Assembly (NCBI GenBank): GCA_964595485.1
Contig: CAZQQN010000012.1
Coordinates: 12,032 to 76,031, forward strand
Reading direction: 5' to 3'
Length of the DNA: 64,000 nt
Origin: CAZQQN01 sp964595485
GTDB lineage: Bacteria; Bacteroidota; Bacteroidia; CAILMK01; CAYYUA01
Each line of letters starts with the position of its first letter. The first letter of the stretch is position 1. A program made the translations under genes and the position numbers. Shown in pieces: positions 51,482-61,272 of the stretch. The notes under the pieces are model-generated. The model saw nothing but the letters and a program-made list of their open reading frames with translations, was not told the DNA's origin and made no database searches.

Positions 51482-54400
51482 CCTTTATCTGGTTTAAGGT
51501 ATCCGGTTCCATGGTTTCTTTTTGCTCTTCCCCGGCTTCCCGCTTTTTGATTTTTTCAAGTTTTTGGCTGGCTATATTGGTTAATTCCTCTCCTGGGAAA
51601 TTTTCCTCGACACTTTTTAAGGTGTTCTTAGCCTGGAAATCTTTATCCTGTTGAACAAATACATCCCCAAGTAGAATAAATCCTTTGGCTACCCAATAAT
51701 TGTAGTTGGTGAAATTGTCTTTTAATTCGTAGATCATGTTCTGGGCTGCCTCATATTTACCTTGTTCATAAAGAACTGAGGCTTCAAGATATTTTGATTC
51801 AGCCCCGATTTCGCCTTTATTAGCCTTATAAACTTTTGCTAAAAGTGGTGCTGCTTTTTCCCATTTTTCTTCTTCATAATAAACTTTAGCTAAGTAATAC
51901 CTGGCCTGCGTTTTCTGTTCCTTTGAAGCGGCTGCTAAACTCATCAGCTGCCTGGCTTTCTTCCTGGCAGATTTTAAGTAACCCAATTTAAAATTACAAC
52001 GTACTTGTCCGGTTAAGGCTTTCAGTTGGTTCCTTTTTTTGCTTGCTTCTTTGCTTAGTTGATTATAATACTCCAAAGCTTGATCGCAGCCCTCCTGTTT
52101 GAAATAAAGACTGGACAATGCTGAAAGGGATGCTTCCATGAATTGACTAGCCTCCCTTTCCACGACCTTTTCATAATTTCTAATAGCTTTACCTGGTATG
52201 TTTTCTTCTCTTGCGCATTCAGCTAAGTAATAATGAGCCTTTATAGAGAAAAATCCTTTGGGATATTGATCTAAATAATCCTCAAAAGCTTGTATGGCCC
52301 CCCGACAATCATTCCGCCTTATATAGCTAAATGCGGAAAAATAAGTGGTTGAGTCTTTGAAAGAAGCACTGAGATCAGCACTTTCTATCGTCTCCAGGAA
52401 GGCAATTAAACTATCAGCTCGTCCTTGATCAGTGTAAATGGTTTTGAGTTGATCAATGGCTTGTTTTGCTTCATTGGAGTAGGGGTAATCTCTGACAATT
52501 TGCTGGAATTGATCAATGGCTTGCGAATCTTTGCCCTTATTGTATCGGATCAATGCTATTTTGAGCTTGGCAGAACGGAAATAATCACTCTGGGGATAGT
52601 CCTGAAGTAAATAGTTGAACTGGTTTATTGCCAGTTGGTAATCTGCTTGTCTGAAATATACATCGCCAATTTCAAACAAAGCATCATCCACATACTGGCT
52701 TTGTCCATACTCCTGTGAAAGGGTTTTCAGGGTTTTGATCTTTTCTTCGTTATTTCCTTTCAGCCCTTGCAGAATACCCTTTTGGTACAAGGCATAAGGT
52801 ACCGGATTGCCACCTTCCTGAATAACTTTTGAATAGTATTTAATAGCAGGATCATAGGATTTCTTGGCGAAGTAGCAGTCCGCTATACGGGCTAAAACAT
52901 CTATAAATCGTTTATCATCCTTTACGGTCTGCTCTAAGGACGTGTATTCCTTGAAATGCTTCCTGGCTTTTTTGAAATTATCCTGTTTATAATCGGCATA
53001 ACCTAAGTTGTAGTAAGCTACCGTAAAAAACGGGGTTTCAGGTGCTTTGTCCTGGTAAAGGAAGTTTTGGAATTCCCTTGAGGCTTTTTCGTAAGCTTTT
53101 AGCTTATAATAAGTCTCACCCAGCCAGAAATAGGATAGAGCTTTAAATTTAGGGTTAATCGGATCATTAAGGGCTTTAACAAAAATCTGCCTTGCTTCTT
53201 TATACGCCTTATCCTGGTAAAGCTCCAAGCCTCTCTGGTAAGCAATTTTTTGATAAGCCTCCAACATTTCCCTGTTTGGGTCATCAATCTTCTCGATAAT
53301 TCCAAGGGCCTCTTTGTAATTCTTGGTAGTTAAAAGAATATCTCCTAATAAGGATTGGGCCTTATCAGCCAAATCAGATTCGGGGTATTTTTTTATGAAT
53401 GCCTGTAGTTTTTGAGTAGCCGTTTGCTGATAATCCAGGTCGAAAGATAATTTCGCAAAGTGAAAAGCACTTCTTTTTTTCAGCTTCGGATCAAAATCAA
53501 GGTTAGCAGCGTAATCAAATGAATTCCTGGCCTGCTCTTTCTTACCATTTTTAACATAAATCTGGCCTAAATGATAGGCTATATTCTGCCCAATAGAATC
53601 TGCTTGAATTTCAATGGATTCAAAAAGGTCTGCGGCTTTATCATATTCACCTTTCTTATAGAAAGCAAAGCCTAAACCGTATCGCTGCTCTGAGTCTAAA
53701 CCCAGATCTGATTCCCTTAGCGGGGAGAGGTGTTTGATAACCTTATCGAATTGCTTTTCATGGAAGTAAGCCTGGCCAACATAGGATTTGATTTCTTGCT
53801 TTTTGCCCACACCTTTTCGGGCTAAGGCCTCTTTACCATATTTAATCGTTTGCTCATAGTTATTGGAAAGCAAGTTAAACTGGGTTATGTAGACCGGAAC
53901 CACCTTGCCAAATTTTTCATCGTCCTGGATTTTCTTAAACCTTTTTATCGCTGTTTCGTATTTTCCTCTAATATAAGCTATGTAGCCATAGTAGTAATTT
54001 CCGGGAGCATAATATGCGTTAGGTTCTTTCATGATAGAAGCCAGGTTGGGCTTAGCTTTATCGTATTCCTCATCTTTGTAATAGCTATAACCCAGCATAA
54101 AGTGGTACTCATTCCGCCTGCTGTTGGAAAGGTTATCCGGGTTTATTTCCTTAAGCCATTGGGTTGCTTGCTGTAGGGCTTTCTGACGAAAGTGGTATTT
54201 ACCAAGGTTGAAATAGGCAAGGTCTTTTTTACCCATTTCCGGGTACTTCCTGACATATTTTTTAAAAAGGTGTTCTGTTTGTTTTTGGAACAGCTCCATG
54301 GCACAGCGAGCCTGATGAAATAAGGCCTCAGATTTTTTTATTTTATCCTCTCCAACTTCCCTGTAATCCTCAAAAAATTTTTGAGCTGAAGCATACTTAT

Positions 54401-54548
54401 TGTTATCCTTAAGTTCAAGGGCTTTTTGAAAAATGGCTGAAGGGTCTTTATCAGATTGTGTTCGTTGAGCGAGGATGGTTAGCGGGGAAAAAGTAACCAG
54501 GGTAATAAGAAGCAAGGAAGGCTTACCTAAAAGTCGCTTTTGGATCAT
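51474..54548 (-). CDS. Large exported TPR-repeat protein
   Basis: 1024 aa from the ATG at 54548 (MIQKRLLGKPS); a longer frame to 54587 lacks a good signal sequence. Signal peptide about 1-28 (TILAQ), then some twenty tetratricopeptide repeats through nearly the entire length (ALFHQARCAMELF, AYFNLGKYHFRQKALQQATQWL and so on). No lipobox. TPR arrays act as protein-interaction scaffolds; a periplasmic scaffold for the downstream beta-barrel is likely from the overlap. A TAAATTTG -7-like element is at 54599-54592 on the minus strand. Confidence 0.85.
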   Translation of the reverse strand: MIQKRLLGKPSLLLITLVTFSPLTILAQRTQSDKDPSAIFQKALELKDNNKYASAQKFFEDYREVGEDKIKKSEALFHQARCAMELFQKQTEHLFKKYVRKYPEMGKKDLAYFNLGKYHFRQKALQQATQWLKEINPDNLSNSRRNEYHFMLGYSYYKDEEYDKAKPNLASIMKEPNAYYAPGNYYYGYIAYIRGKYETAIKRFKKIQDDEKFGKVVPVYITQFNLLSNNYEQTIKYGKEALARKGVGKKQEIKSYVGQAYFHEKQFDKVIKHLSPLRESDLGLDSEQRYGLGFAFYKKGEYDKAADLFESIEIQADSIGQNIAYHLGQIYVKNGKKEQARNSFDYAANLDFDPKLKKRSAFHFAKLSFDLDYQQTATQKLQAFIKKYPESDLADKAQSLLGDILLTTKNYKEALGIIEKIDDPNREMLEAYQKIAYQRGLELYQDKAYKEARQIFVKALNDPINPKFKALSYFWLGETYYKLKAYEKASREFQNFLYQDKAPETPFFTVAYYNLGYADYKQDNFKKARKHFKEYTSLEQTVKDDKRFIDVLARIADCYFAKKSYDPAIKYYSKVIQEGGNPVPYALYQKGILQGLKGNNEEKIKTLKTLSQEYGQSQYVDDALFEIGDVYFRQADYQLAINQFNYLLQDYPQSDYFRSAKLKIALIRYNKGKDSQAIDQFQQIVRDYPYSNEAKQAIDQLKTIYTDQGRADSLIAFLETIESADLSASFKDSTTYFSAFSYIRRNDCRGAIQAFEDYLDQYPKGFFSIKAHYYLAECAREENIPGKAIRNYEKVVEREASQFMEASLSALSSLYFKQEGCDQALEYYNQLSKEASKKRNQLKALTGQVRCNFKLGYLKSARKKARQLMSLAAASKEQKTQARYYLAKVYYEEEKWEKAAPLLAKVYKANKGEIGAESKYLEASVLYEQGKYEAAQNMIYELKDNFTNYNYWVAKGFILLGDVFVQQDKDFQAKNTLKSVEENFPGEELTNIASQKLEKIKKREAGEEQKETMEPDTLNQIKDE

Positions 54549-54729
54549 CCGGTTAGTCCGTTTCTCAGTTAGGTTTTGTGATAACAATGTTCAAATTTAA
54601 AATATTTTCCTTGAGTTAAGTTTGAGAAGTCCCCCATTGTAGATGAAGAAGGCTTTTAAGGATAGTGCTAAAAAAAGTTTTGCTTTCACGCCTTCCCAAA
54701 TCAAAAGGGGTAGCCAAAGGTTTCTGTAA

Positions 54730-56508
54730 TTAATAAATTCCATACCGGTAGCCCAGAATCAGGCAGCAAACTAACATGTAAATCAGTGAAAGGGGTAAGC
54801 CTACTTTAGTGAAATCTTTCACTTGGTACCCGCCAGGCCCGAGAACCATTAAGTTGGTTTGGTAGCCGATGGGGGTTAAGAAACTTGCAGATGCCCCGTA
54901 AGCAACTGCTAAAATGTAGGGCTCAGTTGGAACGCCTTCCCCCATAGTCTGAGCCGTGGCAAGGGCTATTGGAAACACTATGGAAGCGGCAGCCGCATTG
55001 GTTACAAATTCAGTTAGCAGATTAGTGGTAATGTAAATACCAAATAATATCCCCAATGCTCCCAATGGTTCAAACACCGAAAGGAATGAAGTGGCTAATA
55101 ATTTAGAAGTTTCGGTTGCTATCAAAGCTTTACTAAGCCCGATAGCAAAGCCGAGGATGATGATAACGTTGAAATCAAGGCTATTTTTTATTTCATCAAG
55201 TGTAATAATCCGCATTAGGGTAATAATAGATAAAAGAATCAGCAGCGCCTTGAACAAGGAAAGGACACCGGCTGCCGAAATGCCAATTGCCAGTAGCGTA
55301 CCAAAGCCAATGGTGTTAACTTTAGTTAGATTGATATCTTCTAATTCCTTAATGTTAGAGATTACGTAGATATTTTGGGTATCTTTTGTCCTTTGTTTGA
55401 AATCCTCACCGGTTACTAACATTAATAAATCTCCCGGCTTTAAACGTATCTCACCAATTTTCCCGGATAGCCTTTCTCCGTTCCGATGAATAGCTATAAT
55501 AGCTGCATCGTAGATTGCCCGGAAATTTGTTTCCCTCAATTTTTTCCCGATTAAAAATGAGTTCTGTGGTAAAACTGCCTCGTTTACCTGGAGCTTATTA
55601 TTGCTGACAATGTTATTGACCTGCGGTAACTCTAAGCCGACTTTTGCATCCATTAGCTCTGAAATGGAATCCACCTCCCCTGCGAAAATTAAAATATCGC
55701 CCTCCATTAAAACTTGACCGGGGGATACGGGAGCAATTTTCTGATTATCCCTTAAAATTTCTACGAGAAAAAGGGTTTTTAAATGCCTCAAATCGGCATC
55801 TTCAATGGATCTCCCTATTAATGGTGAATCTGATTTGACCCGGGTTTCTACAATATACTCCCTTGATTTTTCAGTAAAATTTTCCAGGGCATCTTTCTTG
55901 TCCGGGAGTAACCTGTGCCCAACAAAAAGTAAATAAGTGATACCAATTAGGATTAAAGGAGCACCAACATATACAAAGTCAAATATGGCGAAAGGTTCCA
56001 GGTTATTATCGATAGCCATTCCATTGATCAGGAGGTTAGTGGAGGTGCCTATCAAAGTAGCAGTACCGCCAAGAATGGCAGCATAGGAAAGCGGGATCAG
56101 TAATTTAGAGGGCGCTACATTATTCCGCTTGCCCCAATCGTTCACATAGGGTATTAAGGTGGCAACGATTGGTGTATTGTTTAGAAAAGCAGAACTGCCT
56201 GCAACATAAAACATCAGCCGGGATATAAAACGCTTATAGGTTTTTGCAGCTTTGAAAAAACGATCAAAGATGGCATCAATGACATTGGTCTTTTTGATGA
56301 TGCTGGCAAGCACCAGTAGCAGGGTTATAACGGCTATTTGTTCATTGGCAAATCCACTTAATGCTTGCGATGGGGTAAGGATACCAGTAGCGCTCAGGAT
56401 GACGATGGCTATGAAAAATGTGGAAGCGGGTCTTATTATTTCCCTGTAAAGGGCAAATATTATAAAAACCAGCACTAACAAGACAATGATTTGACTTAAG
56501 TCCGGCAT
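54730..56508 (-). CDS. SLC13-type transporter with two RCK_C domains
   Basis: 592 aa inner-membrane transporter of the divalent-anion:Na+ symporter (SLC13/CitT) superfamily. About twelve hydrophobic segments flank a cytoplasmic centre (about 205-380) carrying two TrkA-C/RCK_C-like regions (SPLIGRSIEDADLR, NSFLIGKKLRETNFRA). The motif SNTPI-like FLNNTPIVATLIPY and TSTNLLINGMA are typical. Dicarboxylates or sulfate are usual cargo in the family; the actual one is unknown. Monocistronic, between the TPR gene and the thiamine genes. Confidence 0.9.
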   Translation of the reverse strand: MPDLSQIIVLLVLVFIIFALYREIIRPASTFFIAIVILSATGILTPSQALSGFANEQIAVITLLLVLASIIKKTNVIDAIFDRFFKAAKTYKRFISRLMFYVAGSSAFLNNTPIVATLIPYVNDWGKRNNVAPSKLLIPLSYAAILGGTATLIGTSTNLLINGMAIDNNLEPFAIFDFVYVGAPLILIGITYLLFVGHRLLPDKKDALENFTEKSREYIVETRVKSDSPLIGRSIEDADLRHLKTLFLVEILRDNQKIAPVSPGQVLMEGDILIFAGEVDSISELMDAKVGLELPQVNNIVSNNKLQVNEAVLPQNSFLIGKKLRETNFRAIYDAAIIAIHRNGERLSGKIGEIRLKPGDLLMLVTGEDFKQRTKDTQNIYVISNIKELEDINLTKVNTIGFGTLLAIGISAAGVLSLFKALLILLSIITLMRIITLDEIKNSLDFNVIIILGFAIGLSKALIATETSKLLATSFLSVFEPLGALGILFGIYITTNLLTEFVTNAAAASIVFPIALATAQTMGEGVPTEPYILAVAYGASASFLTPIGYQTNLMVLGPGGYQVKDFTKVGLPLSLIYMLVCCLILGYRYGIY

Positions 56509-56667
56509 GCTAAATGGGCTAATTGGTGGGAGCGAAATTAATTAAAAAGGCAGTCACTAAAAACGAGCCGTTTTATTCCTTTTTAATACAAAAGCTTCTT
56601 ACCAATATAAATACCTGACAGTCAATATCATAGCCTTTCAATAATTAACCCATTATAAGACAACTGT

Positions 56668-57309
56668 TCAGGCTACAATATGGGCCGCGAAATCATTAGC
56701 AGCCTGAAAGGGGTCAGGTTGGTTACCAATAGCTGAGGCTACTGCAACGCCATAAATACCTGTATCCAAAATATCAGGGACATCATTCACTTGAATACCA
56801 CCTATAGCATAAATAGGTATTGCTATTCCTGCCTCGTCCATTTGTTGCTTTAGGTTTTTATAACCTTCAATGCCTAATAAAGGCTTCAACCTATCTTTCG
56901 TATTGGTAGACCTGTAAGGGCCTAACCCTATGTAATCTACGCTTGAATTACTCAAAGATTTTACATGGTCAAATGAATTACCTGTGCCACCGATGATCGC
57001 ATTTTTGCCTAATATTTCCCTGGCTTTATCAGGTGATTCATCTTCGTACCCTAAATGAACCCCATCGGCCTTTATATCTTTAGCTACCTCTATCTTATCG
57101 TCAATGATAAGATAGGCGTTGTATTCCCGGCAAACGAAATAGGTCGTTTCGGCCATTCGCTTGCAATTCTCTAAAGAGGCTTGCTTTTCGCGGAATTGGA
57201 TAAAACGTATGCCACCCTTACAAGCTTGACGCGCTTCTTCTGCATGGCTCATTCGGGGGTTAGTACCAGTAATGAACTGGAGTCGGGGGAGAAAATTGTT
57301 TGTAAACAT
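56668..57309 (-). CDS. thiE: Thiamine phosphate synthase
   Basis: 213 aa TIM-barrel enzyme joining HMP-PP and the thiazole phosphate to give thiamine phosphate. Recognisable motifs: IQFREK (about residues 35-40), DGVHLGYED, IIGGTGNS, DYIGLGPYRSTNTK (pyrophosphate loop) and YAIGGI near the end. All expected catalytic segments are there, so this copy is the better candidate for true ThiE. It follows the second ThiE-like gene by 7 bp. ATG at 57309. Confidence 0.93.
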   Translation of the reverse strand: MFTNNFLPRLQFITGTNPRMSHAEEARQACKGGIRFIQFREKQASLENCKRMAETTYFVCREYNAYLIIDDKIEVAKDIKADGVHLGYEDESPDKAREILGKNAIIGGTGNSFDHVKSLSNSSVDYIGLGPYRSTNTKDRLKPLLGIEGYKNLKQQMDEAGIAIPIYAIGGIQVNDVPDILDTGIYGVAVASAIGNQPDPFQAANDFAAHIVA

Positions 57310-57316
57310 GATACAC

Positions 57317-57931
57317 CTATAACACTTTGTTTGCTAAAGTTTGAAAATGGTAACATGTTGCTTTTGCTCCCTTTAACTTATATAGTTGCCAGATGGCACC
57401 TAAAATACCTGTTCCATAAAACCCTAACTGTTTTAATTGGTAAATATTGTACGAATTGACCCCACCTAAGGCAAAAATGGCCACATCTTCTTTATGGCAG
57501 GCAATAAAATTTTTCACATCTTCTTCTGAAAATTTTTTTGGATGCCCCTCTTTGGAGATGCTGTCGTAAACAGGGCTTAAATAGATCCGGTCTGGCTGAA
57601 ATGGTAAATTCTCATATTCACCCAATGAGTGGATCGAAGCCGAAAAAATCATATCTTCTTCCCTCAACCAATTTTGATTCTGATTTATTGGATTATAACG
57701 GGAAAAATGAAGCCCTTTAATCGGAAATTGTTGCTTCAGTGAAAAATGCTGGTGTAGAATAATACGAGAATGGTAAACGGGTGATATCTGAGTAATAAAG
57801 TTGGTAACCCTTTCTTCACACCAATTGGGTTTCCTTAAGTGAAAAGTATTTAAGCCAGATTCAAAAAGCTTTTCAGTTACCTGAGCTTCTCCCTCTAAAT
57901 AATCCGGCCAGGAAAATACCGCAATTTCCAT
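57317..57931 (-). CDS. ThiE/TenI-like protein
   Basis: 204 aa TIM-barrel paralogue of ThiE. It keeps FHLRKP, LHFSR, a SPVYDSISKEGH loop and FALGGV but lacks the tidy substrate loops of the adjacent ThiE. TenI in other bacteria tautomerises the thiazole precursor; that is possible here but unproven. It starts 8 bp after the thiS stop and ends 7 bp before thiE, so the three form a clear operon. Confidence 0.85.
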   Translation of the reverse strand: MEIAVFSWPDYLEGEAQVTEKLFESGLNTFHLRKPNWCEERVTNFITQISPVYHSRIILHQHFSLKQQFPIKGLHFSRYNPINQNQNWLREEDMIFSASIHSLGEYENLPFQPDRIYLSPVYDSISKEGHPKKFSEEDVKNFIACHKEDVAIFALGGVNSYNIYQLKQLGFYGTGILGAIWQLYKLKGAKATCYHFQTLANKVL

Positions 57932-57939
57932 AATTGATC

Positions 57940-58143
57940 TTATCCGCCCTGCGTTGCCTGAATAAGTGTTAGACGGTCATCTGGCTGAACCTCCCTTTCT
58001 TCCCAGTTTTTTTTGGGTACTACCTCATCGTTAATGGCAAGGGCTAATCCATCAATTTGTTGGTACCCTAAATCCGATAGTAACGCTTTAATAGTTTTGC
58101 CATGCTCGAGCGTATGAGATTCTTGATTTATCTGAATTTTCAT
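57940..58143 (-). CDS. thiS: Sulfur carrier protein ThiS
   Basis: 67 aa ubiquitin-fold carrier whose C-terminal Gly-Gly is adenylated then thiolated to give sulfur to thiazole. Ends in QATQGG; the MKIQINQESHTLEHGKTIKALL start and the IDGLALAINDEVVPKKNW middle are typical. First gene of thiS-(tenI-like)-thiE on the minus strand. thiG, thiH and thiF are not in the window. Divergent from thiD with 104 bp between; I see no TPP riboswitch there. Confidence 0.92.
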   Translation of the reverse strand: MKIQINQESHTLEHGKTIKALLSDLGYQQIDGLALAINDEVVPKKNWEEREVQPDDRLTLIQATQGG

Positions 58144-58153
58144 AAAAATTAAT

Positions 58154-58178
58154 TTTAGCGTTTACTTTGGGCGCTAAA
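58154..58178. repeat. Inverted repeat between thiS and thiD
   Basis: TTTAGCG (58154-58160) and CGCTAAA (58172-58178) are exact inverted repeats around 11 nt. They sit 11 bp from the thiS start and could be a shared operator or a leader hairpin. No TPP-riboswitch signatures are present in this gap. Confidence 0.35.
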
Positions 58179-58247
58179 TGCACCATTGTAATCAATTTAA
58201 AAACAGTATTAAAACTTAAAACGTTTTTTTAAAAACCTGACTTTGAT

Positions 58248-59057
58248 ATGGTACAAATTCCAAAAGCTCTTACTATTGCGGGTTCAGACTCAGGTGGCGG
58301 TGCTGGTATTCAGGCTGACCTAAAGACTTTCTCGGCCCTTAACTGCTACGGAATGTCTGCCATCACAGCGCTAACTGCTCAAAATACAAAGGGAGTGAAT
58401 AACATATCCGGAGTAGCGCCGTCTTTTATAAAGGACCAGCTGGAAGCAGTTCTGGAAGATCTTGGAGCAGATGCGGTGAAAGTTGGTATGTTGCATTCTG
58501 AGGAGGTGATAAAAACAGTCTCGGCTAACCTTGACCAATACAGCGTTTACCCTATTGTAGTAGACCCGGTAATGGTTGCTAAAAGTGGTGATCGTTTACT
58601 GGAGGAAGAGGCCATTGAAGCGCTCAGGAATAAAATGATCCCCAGAGCCACCATCATTACTCCCAATATTCCTGAGGGAGAGGTTTTGTTGGGAAAAGAA
58701 ATTGCTGATGAAGCTGGTATGAAAGCTAGTATAAAGGAGTTGGCGGATCTTGGTCCTGAGGCTGTGCTCTTAAAAGGCGGGCACTTAACAGGGGCAAAAA
58801 GTACGGATGTACTCTATGTCAAATCAGAAGGGGAAGTGCACAGTTTAAAATCGGATAGAATAGCGACCGAGAATAACCACGGAACAGGCTGTACATTGTC
58901 CTCTGCAATAGCTGCCTACTTAGCAAGAGGCCTATCCATTGCAGAGGCAGTGCAAAAAGCAAAAACCTATATGGATGAAGCCCTCTATAATGGCAAGGAA
59001 TGGGCGTTAGGTCAGGGAAAAGGCCCTGTTAATCACTTTTATAAGTGGTGGTTTTGA
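58248..59057 (+). CDS. thiD: Hydroxymethylpyrimidine/phosphomethylpyrimidine kinase
   Basis: 269 aa ribokinase-fold enzyme phosphorylating HMP to HMP-PP in thiamine synthesis and salvage. Motifs: IAGSDSGGGAGIQADLKTFSAL at the N-terminus, VDPVMVAKSGDRLL and the anion-hole HGTGCTLSSAIAAYLARG near residue 210 with the catalytic Cys. Length is normal. ATG at 58248. tenA follows 33 bp later on the same strand. Confidence 0.96.
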   Translation: MVQIPKALTIAGSDSGGGAGIQADLKTFSALNCYGMSAITALTAQNTKGVNNISGVAPSFIKDQLEAVLEDLGADAVKVGMLHSEEVIKTVSANLDQYSVYPIVVDPVMVAKSGDRLLEEEAIEALRNKMIPRATIITPNIPEGEVLLGKEIADEAGMKASIKELADLGPEAVLLKGGHLTGAKSTDVLYVKSEGEVHSLKSDRIATENNHGTGCTLSSAIAAYLARGLSIAEAVQKAKTYMDEALYNGKEWALGQGKGPVNHFYKWWF

Positions 59058-59090
59058 TTATTTCGTTACTTTGAAAAAAGAAGCTTATTC

Positions 59091-59741
59091 ATGCAATTTT
59101 CAGAATACCTCTGGAACCAGGTTCAAAATATTTATCAATCTATCCTTGATCATCCTTTCAATCAAGGCCTCATGGCAGGTACCCTTGATAATGCTATCTT
59201 TCGGTTTTACATCAAGCAAGATTCGCTTTACCTGCACGATTTTGGTAGAGGATTGGCTATGATGAGTGCCCGTTCTTTGGATGCTACCCGTTTACAACAA
59301 TTTGCCAACTTTGCAGAGGGAGCAGTGGTTGTTGAAAAGGCGCTCCATGAACAGTATTTTAATGAGTTTGAGATAAAAGATAGCGGTACGAAATCACCGA
59401 CTTGCATGCTTTATACAAATTTTCTTCTGGCTAAAACCGCTTATGAAGACTATGCAACAGGTATGGCAGCTTTATTACCATGTTTCTGGATTTATCGAGA
59501 GGTGGGTAATTATATTTATGCCAATGCAGTATCAAATAATCCCTACCAAGCCTGGATTGACACTTATGCGGGTGAAGAATTTAGTGAGCAGGTGGATAAA
59601 GCCATAGAAATCACTGATACTATTGCTGAAGCGGTTTCTTTTCAAACGCGGAATCGAATGAGTGAGGCGTTTATTTATTCAACCCGGCTTGAATGGATGT
59701 TTTGGGATAGTGCATACCGGCAAGAAGAATGGCCCGTTTAA
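59091..59741 (+). CDS. tenA: Thiaminase II/aminopyrimidine aminohydrolase
   Basis: 216 aa all-helical enzyme salvaging base-degraded thiamine to HMP. Motifs: FYIKQDSLYLHDFGRGLA near residue 43, CMLYTNFLL (catalytic Cys about 104), AALLPCFWIYREVG (second Cys) and the Glu-containing TRLEWMFWDSAY near 206. ATG at 59091. With thiD on the same strand and thiS/thiE on the other, this is a small thiamine synthesis and salvage locus. The next frame overlaps only in a spurious upstream extension. Confidence 0.95.
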   Translation: MQFSEYLWNQVQNIYQSILDHPFNQGLMAGTLDNAIFRFYIKQDSLYLHDFGRGLAMMSARSLDATRLQQFANFAEGAVVVEKALHEQYFNEFEIKDSGTKSPTCMLYTNFLLAKTAYEDYATGMAALLPCFWIYREVGNYIYANAVSNNPYQAWIDTYAGEEFSEQVDKAIEITDTIAEAVSFQTRNRMSEAFIYSTRLEWMFWDSAYRQEEWPV

Positions 59742-59826
59742 TGGGATCTGCCAATCCCCTTCTTTCACTTTTAAGCTTACCGGATTCCCATTTTGGTGTT
59801 CAGGTAGTTTTTTTCAAATTTTGATT

Positions 59827-61272
59827 ATGGGGATTGCTATAATTATTTCAGGTCTCTTGGTGATTTTAGCCGGTATTTTAATATCCCGGTATTTCTTTTA
59901 TGGCGTAAAAACCAGGCAAGAACCATTTTTGGCTGCATTCGAAAGTCCGGATGGCGCTTGTTATCGTTTAGCACAGGCCCTTGCTTTCCGTACGATCTCC
60001 TACGATGATCCGAATAAATGGGATATTCAACCCTTCCTTGACTTCCAGCAATGGTTAAAAACCACTTATCCCTTAGTGCACCAAAAACTTGACCTGGAAA
60101 AAGTGAATGAGTACGGTCTTTTGTATAATTGGCCTGGTGACGGTACTTCAGAGCCTATTGTATTATTGGCTCATTATGACGTAGTGCCGGCTAATCCGGA
60201 GGAGGAGTGGCGGTATGGACCTTTTAGTGGCTGCGTGGAAGAAGGTTATGTTTGGGGCAGAGGTGCGCTTGATGATAAAGTGAGCATAATCGGCATATTA
60301 GAAGCTGTAGAGCAACTACTCAGCTCAGGTTATCATCCTTCAAAACCCGTTTATTTGGCATTTGGCTTTGATGAAGAAATTGGCGGTCACAATGGCGCAT
60401 CAATGTTAGCCAATCACCTGGCAGAAAAAGGCGTTAAGCCGGCTTATATTTTGGATGAGGGATTGGCGGTCACCGATGGTATAGTGCCGGGTAGCAAGGA
60501 ACCAATGGCCTTGATCGGTATTGGGGAAAAGGGGAACATGAACATTGAACTGAAAGCCTTTGGCAAGGCCGGCCATTCATCAATGCCTGAAAGTAATACG
60601 GCAGTGGGGAACTTAGCCCGGGTTACAGCAATGTTGACCAAAAACCCTTTCCCAGCAAGGTTTACAAGGCCTGTCAAAGAATTTTTCAGGGTATTAGGGC
60701 CTATTTCTAATTTTTTCCAAAGATTAGCGTTAGCCAATCAATGGCTTTTCAGTCCCTTTATTGTAAGGAATTTTAGCCAATCAGCCTCAGGTAATGCAAC
60801 CATTAGAACCACCGTAGCTCCAACCATTTTAGCGGCCGGGGAGAAACTGAACACCTTACCCCAAGAAGCCAAAGCTTTAATGAATATTCGTTTGCTGCCG
60901 GGAGATAACGAAAAAACGGTGATAAATCACCTCAGGCAGGTTATTAAAGATGAGGAGATTGAAATAAACGTGGTTGGAGAGACCAATCCAGCGACATCAG
61001 TCGCTGAAACAAACCATGAAGGCTATGAAGTATTACAATCCACTATAAGGACTGTTTTCCCGGATACCATTTCTGCTCCGGCCCTTGTTTTAGGAGCGAC
61101 AGATGCCCGGCATTATGCAAGGCTTACCAATCAAATTTATCGTTTCTCACCAATTCGATTGAATAGAAATTTAATGGAAACCATACATGGTAAAAATGAG
61201 CGTATCGCTCAGGGAGATTTTCACAAAGTTGTCAGCTTTTATGGAACCCTCCTTCAAAATGCTACTTCTTAA
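59827..61272 (+). CDS. M20 family metallopeptidase
   Basis: 481 aa from the ATG at 59827 (MGIAIIISG), preceded by a TTTTGATT; the longer frame to 59662 overlaps tenA. An N-terminal membrane anchor (about 2-25) leads to a two-domain M20 dizinc peptidase: LLAHYDVVPA (His, Asp), GRGALDDK (bridging Asp), DEEIGG (Glu/Glu), GATDARHYA (Asp). The build resembles PM20D1/carboxypeptidase S-type enzymes. It probably sits in the inner membrane facing the periplasm; the substrate is unknown. Confidence 0.88.
   Translation: MGIAIIISGLLVILAGILISRYFFYGVKTRQEPFLAAFESPDGACYRLAQALAFRTISYDDPNKWDIQPFLDFQQWLKTTYPLVHQKLDLEKVNEYGLLYNWPGDGTSEPIVLLAHYDVVPANPEEEWRYGPFSGCVEEGYVWGRGALDDKVSIIGILEAVEQLLSSGYHPSKPVYLAFGFDEEIGGHNGASMLANHLAEKGVKPAYILDEGLAVTDGIVPGSKEPMALIGIGEKGNMNIELKAFGKAGHSSMPESNTAVGNLARVTAMLTKNPFPARFTRPVKEFFRVLGPISNFFQRLALANQWLFSPFIVRNFSQSASGNATIRTTVAPTILAAGEKLNTLPQEAKALMNIRLLPGDNEKTVINHLRQVIKDEEIEINVVGETNPATSVAETNHEGYEVLQSTIRTVFPDTISAPALVLGATDARHYARLTNQIYRFSPIRLNRNLMETIHGKNERIAQGDFHKVVSFYGTLLQNATS

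Noticed and set aside
58144..58247. TPP riboswitch upstream of thiS or thiD
   Set aside because: Neither the CUGAGA nor the ACCUGAU-type conserved segments were found on either strand of the gap; only a short dyad is present.
59662..59826. N-terminal extension of the M20 peptidase
   Set aside because: Overlaps tenA by 80 bp and translates to sequence without family features; the ATG at 59827 starts a clean membrane anchor.
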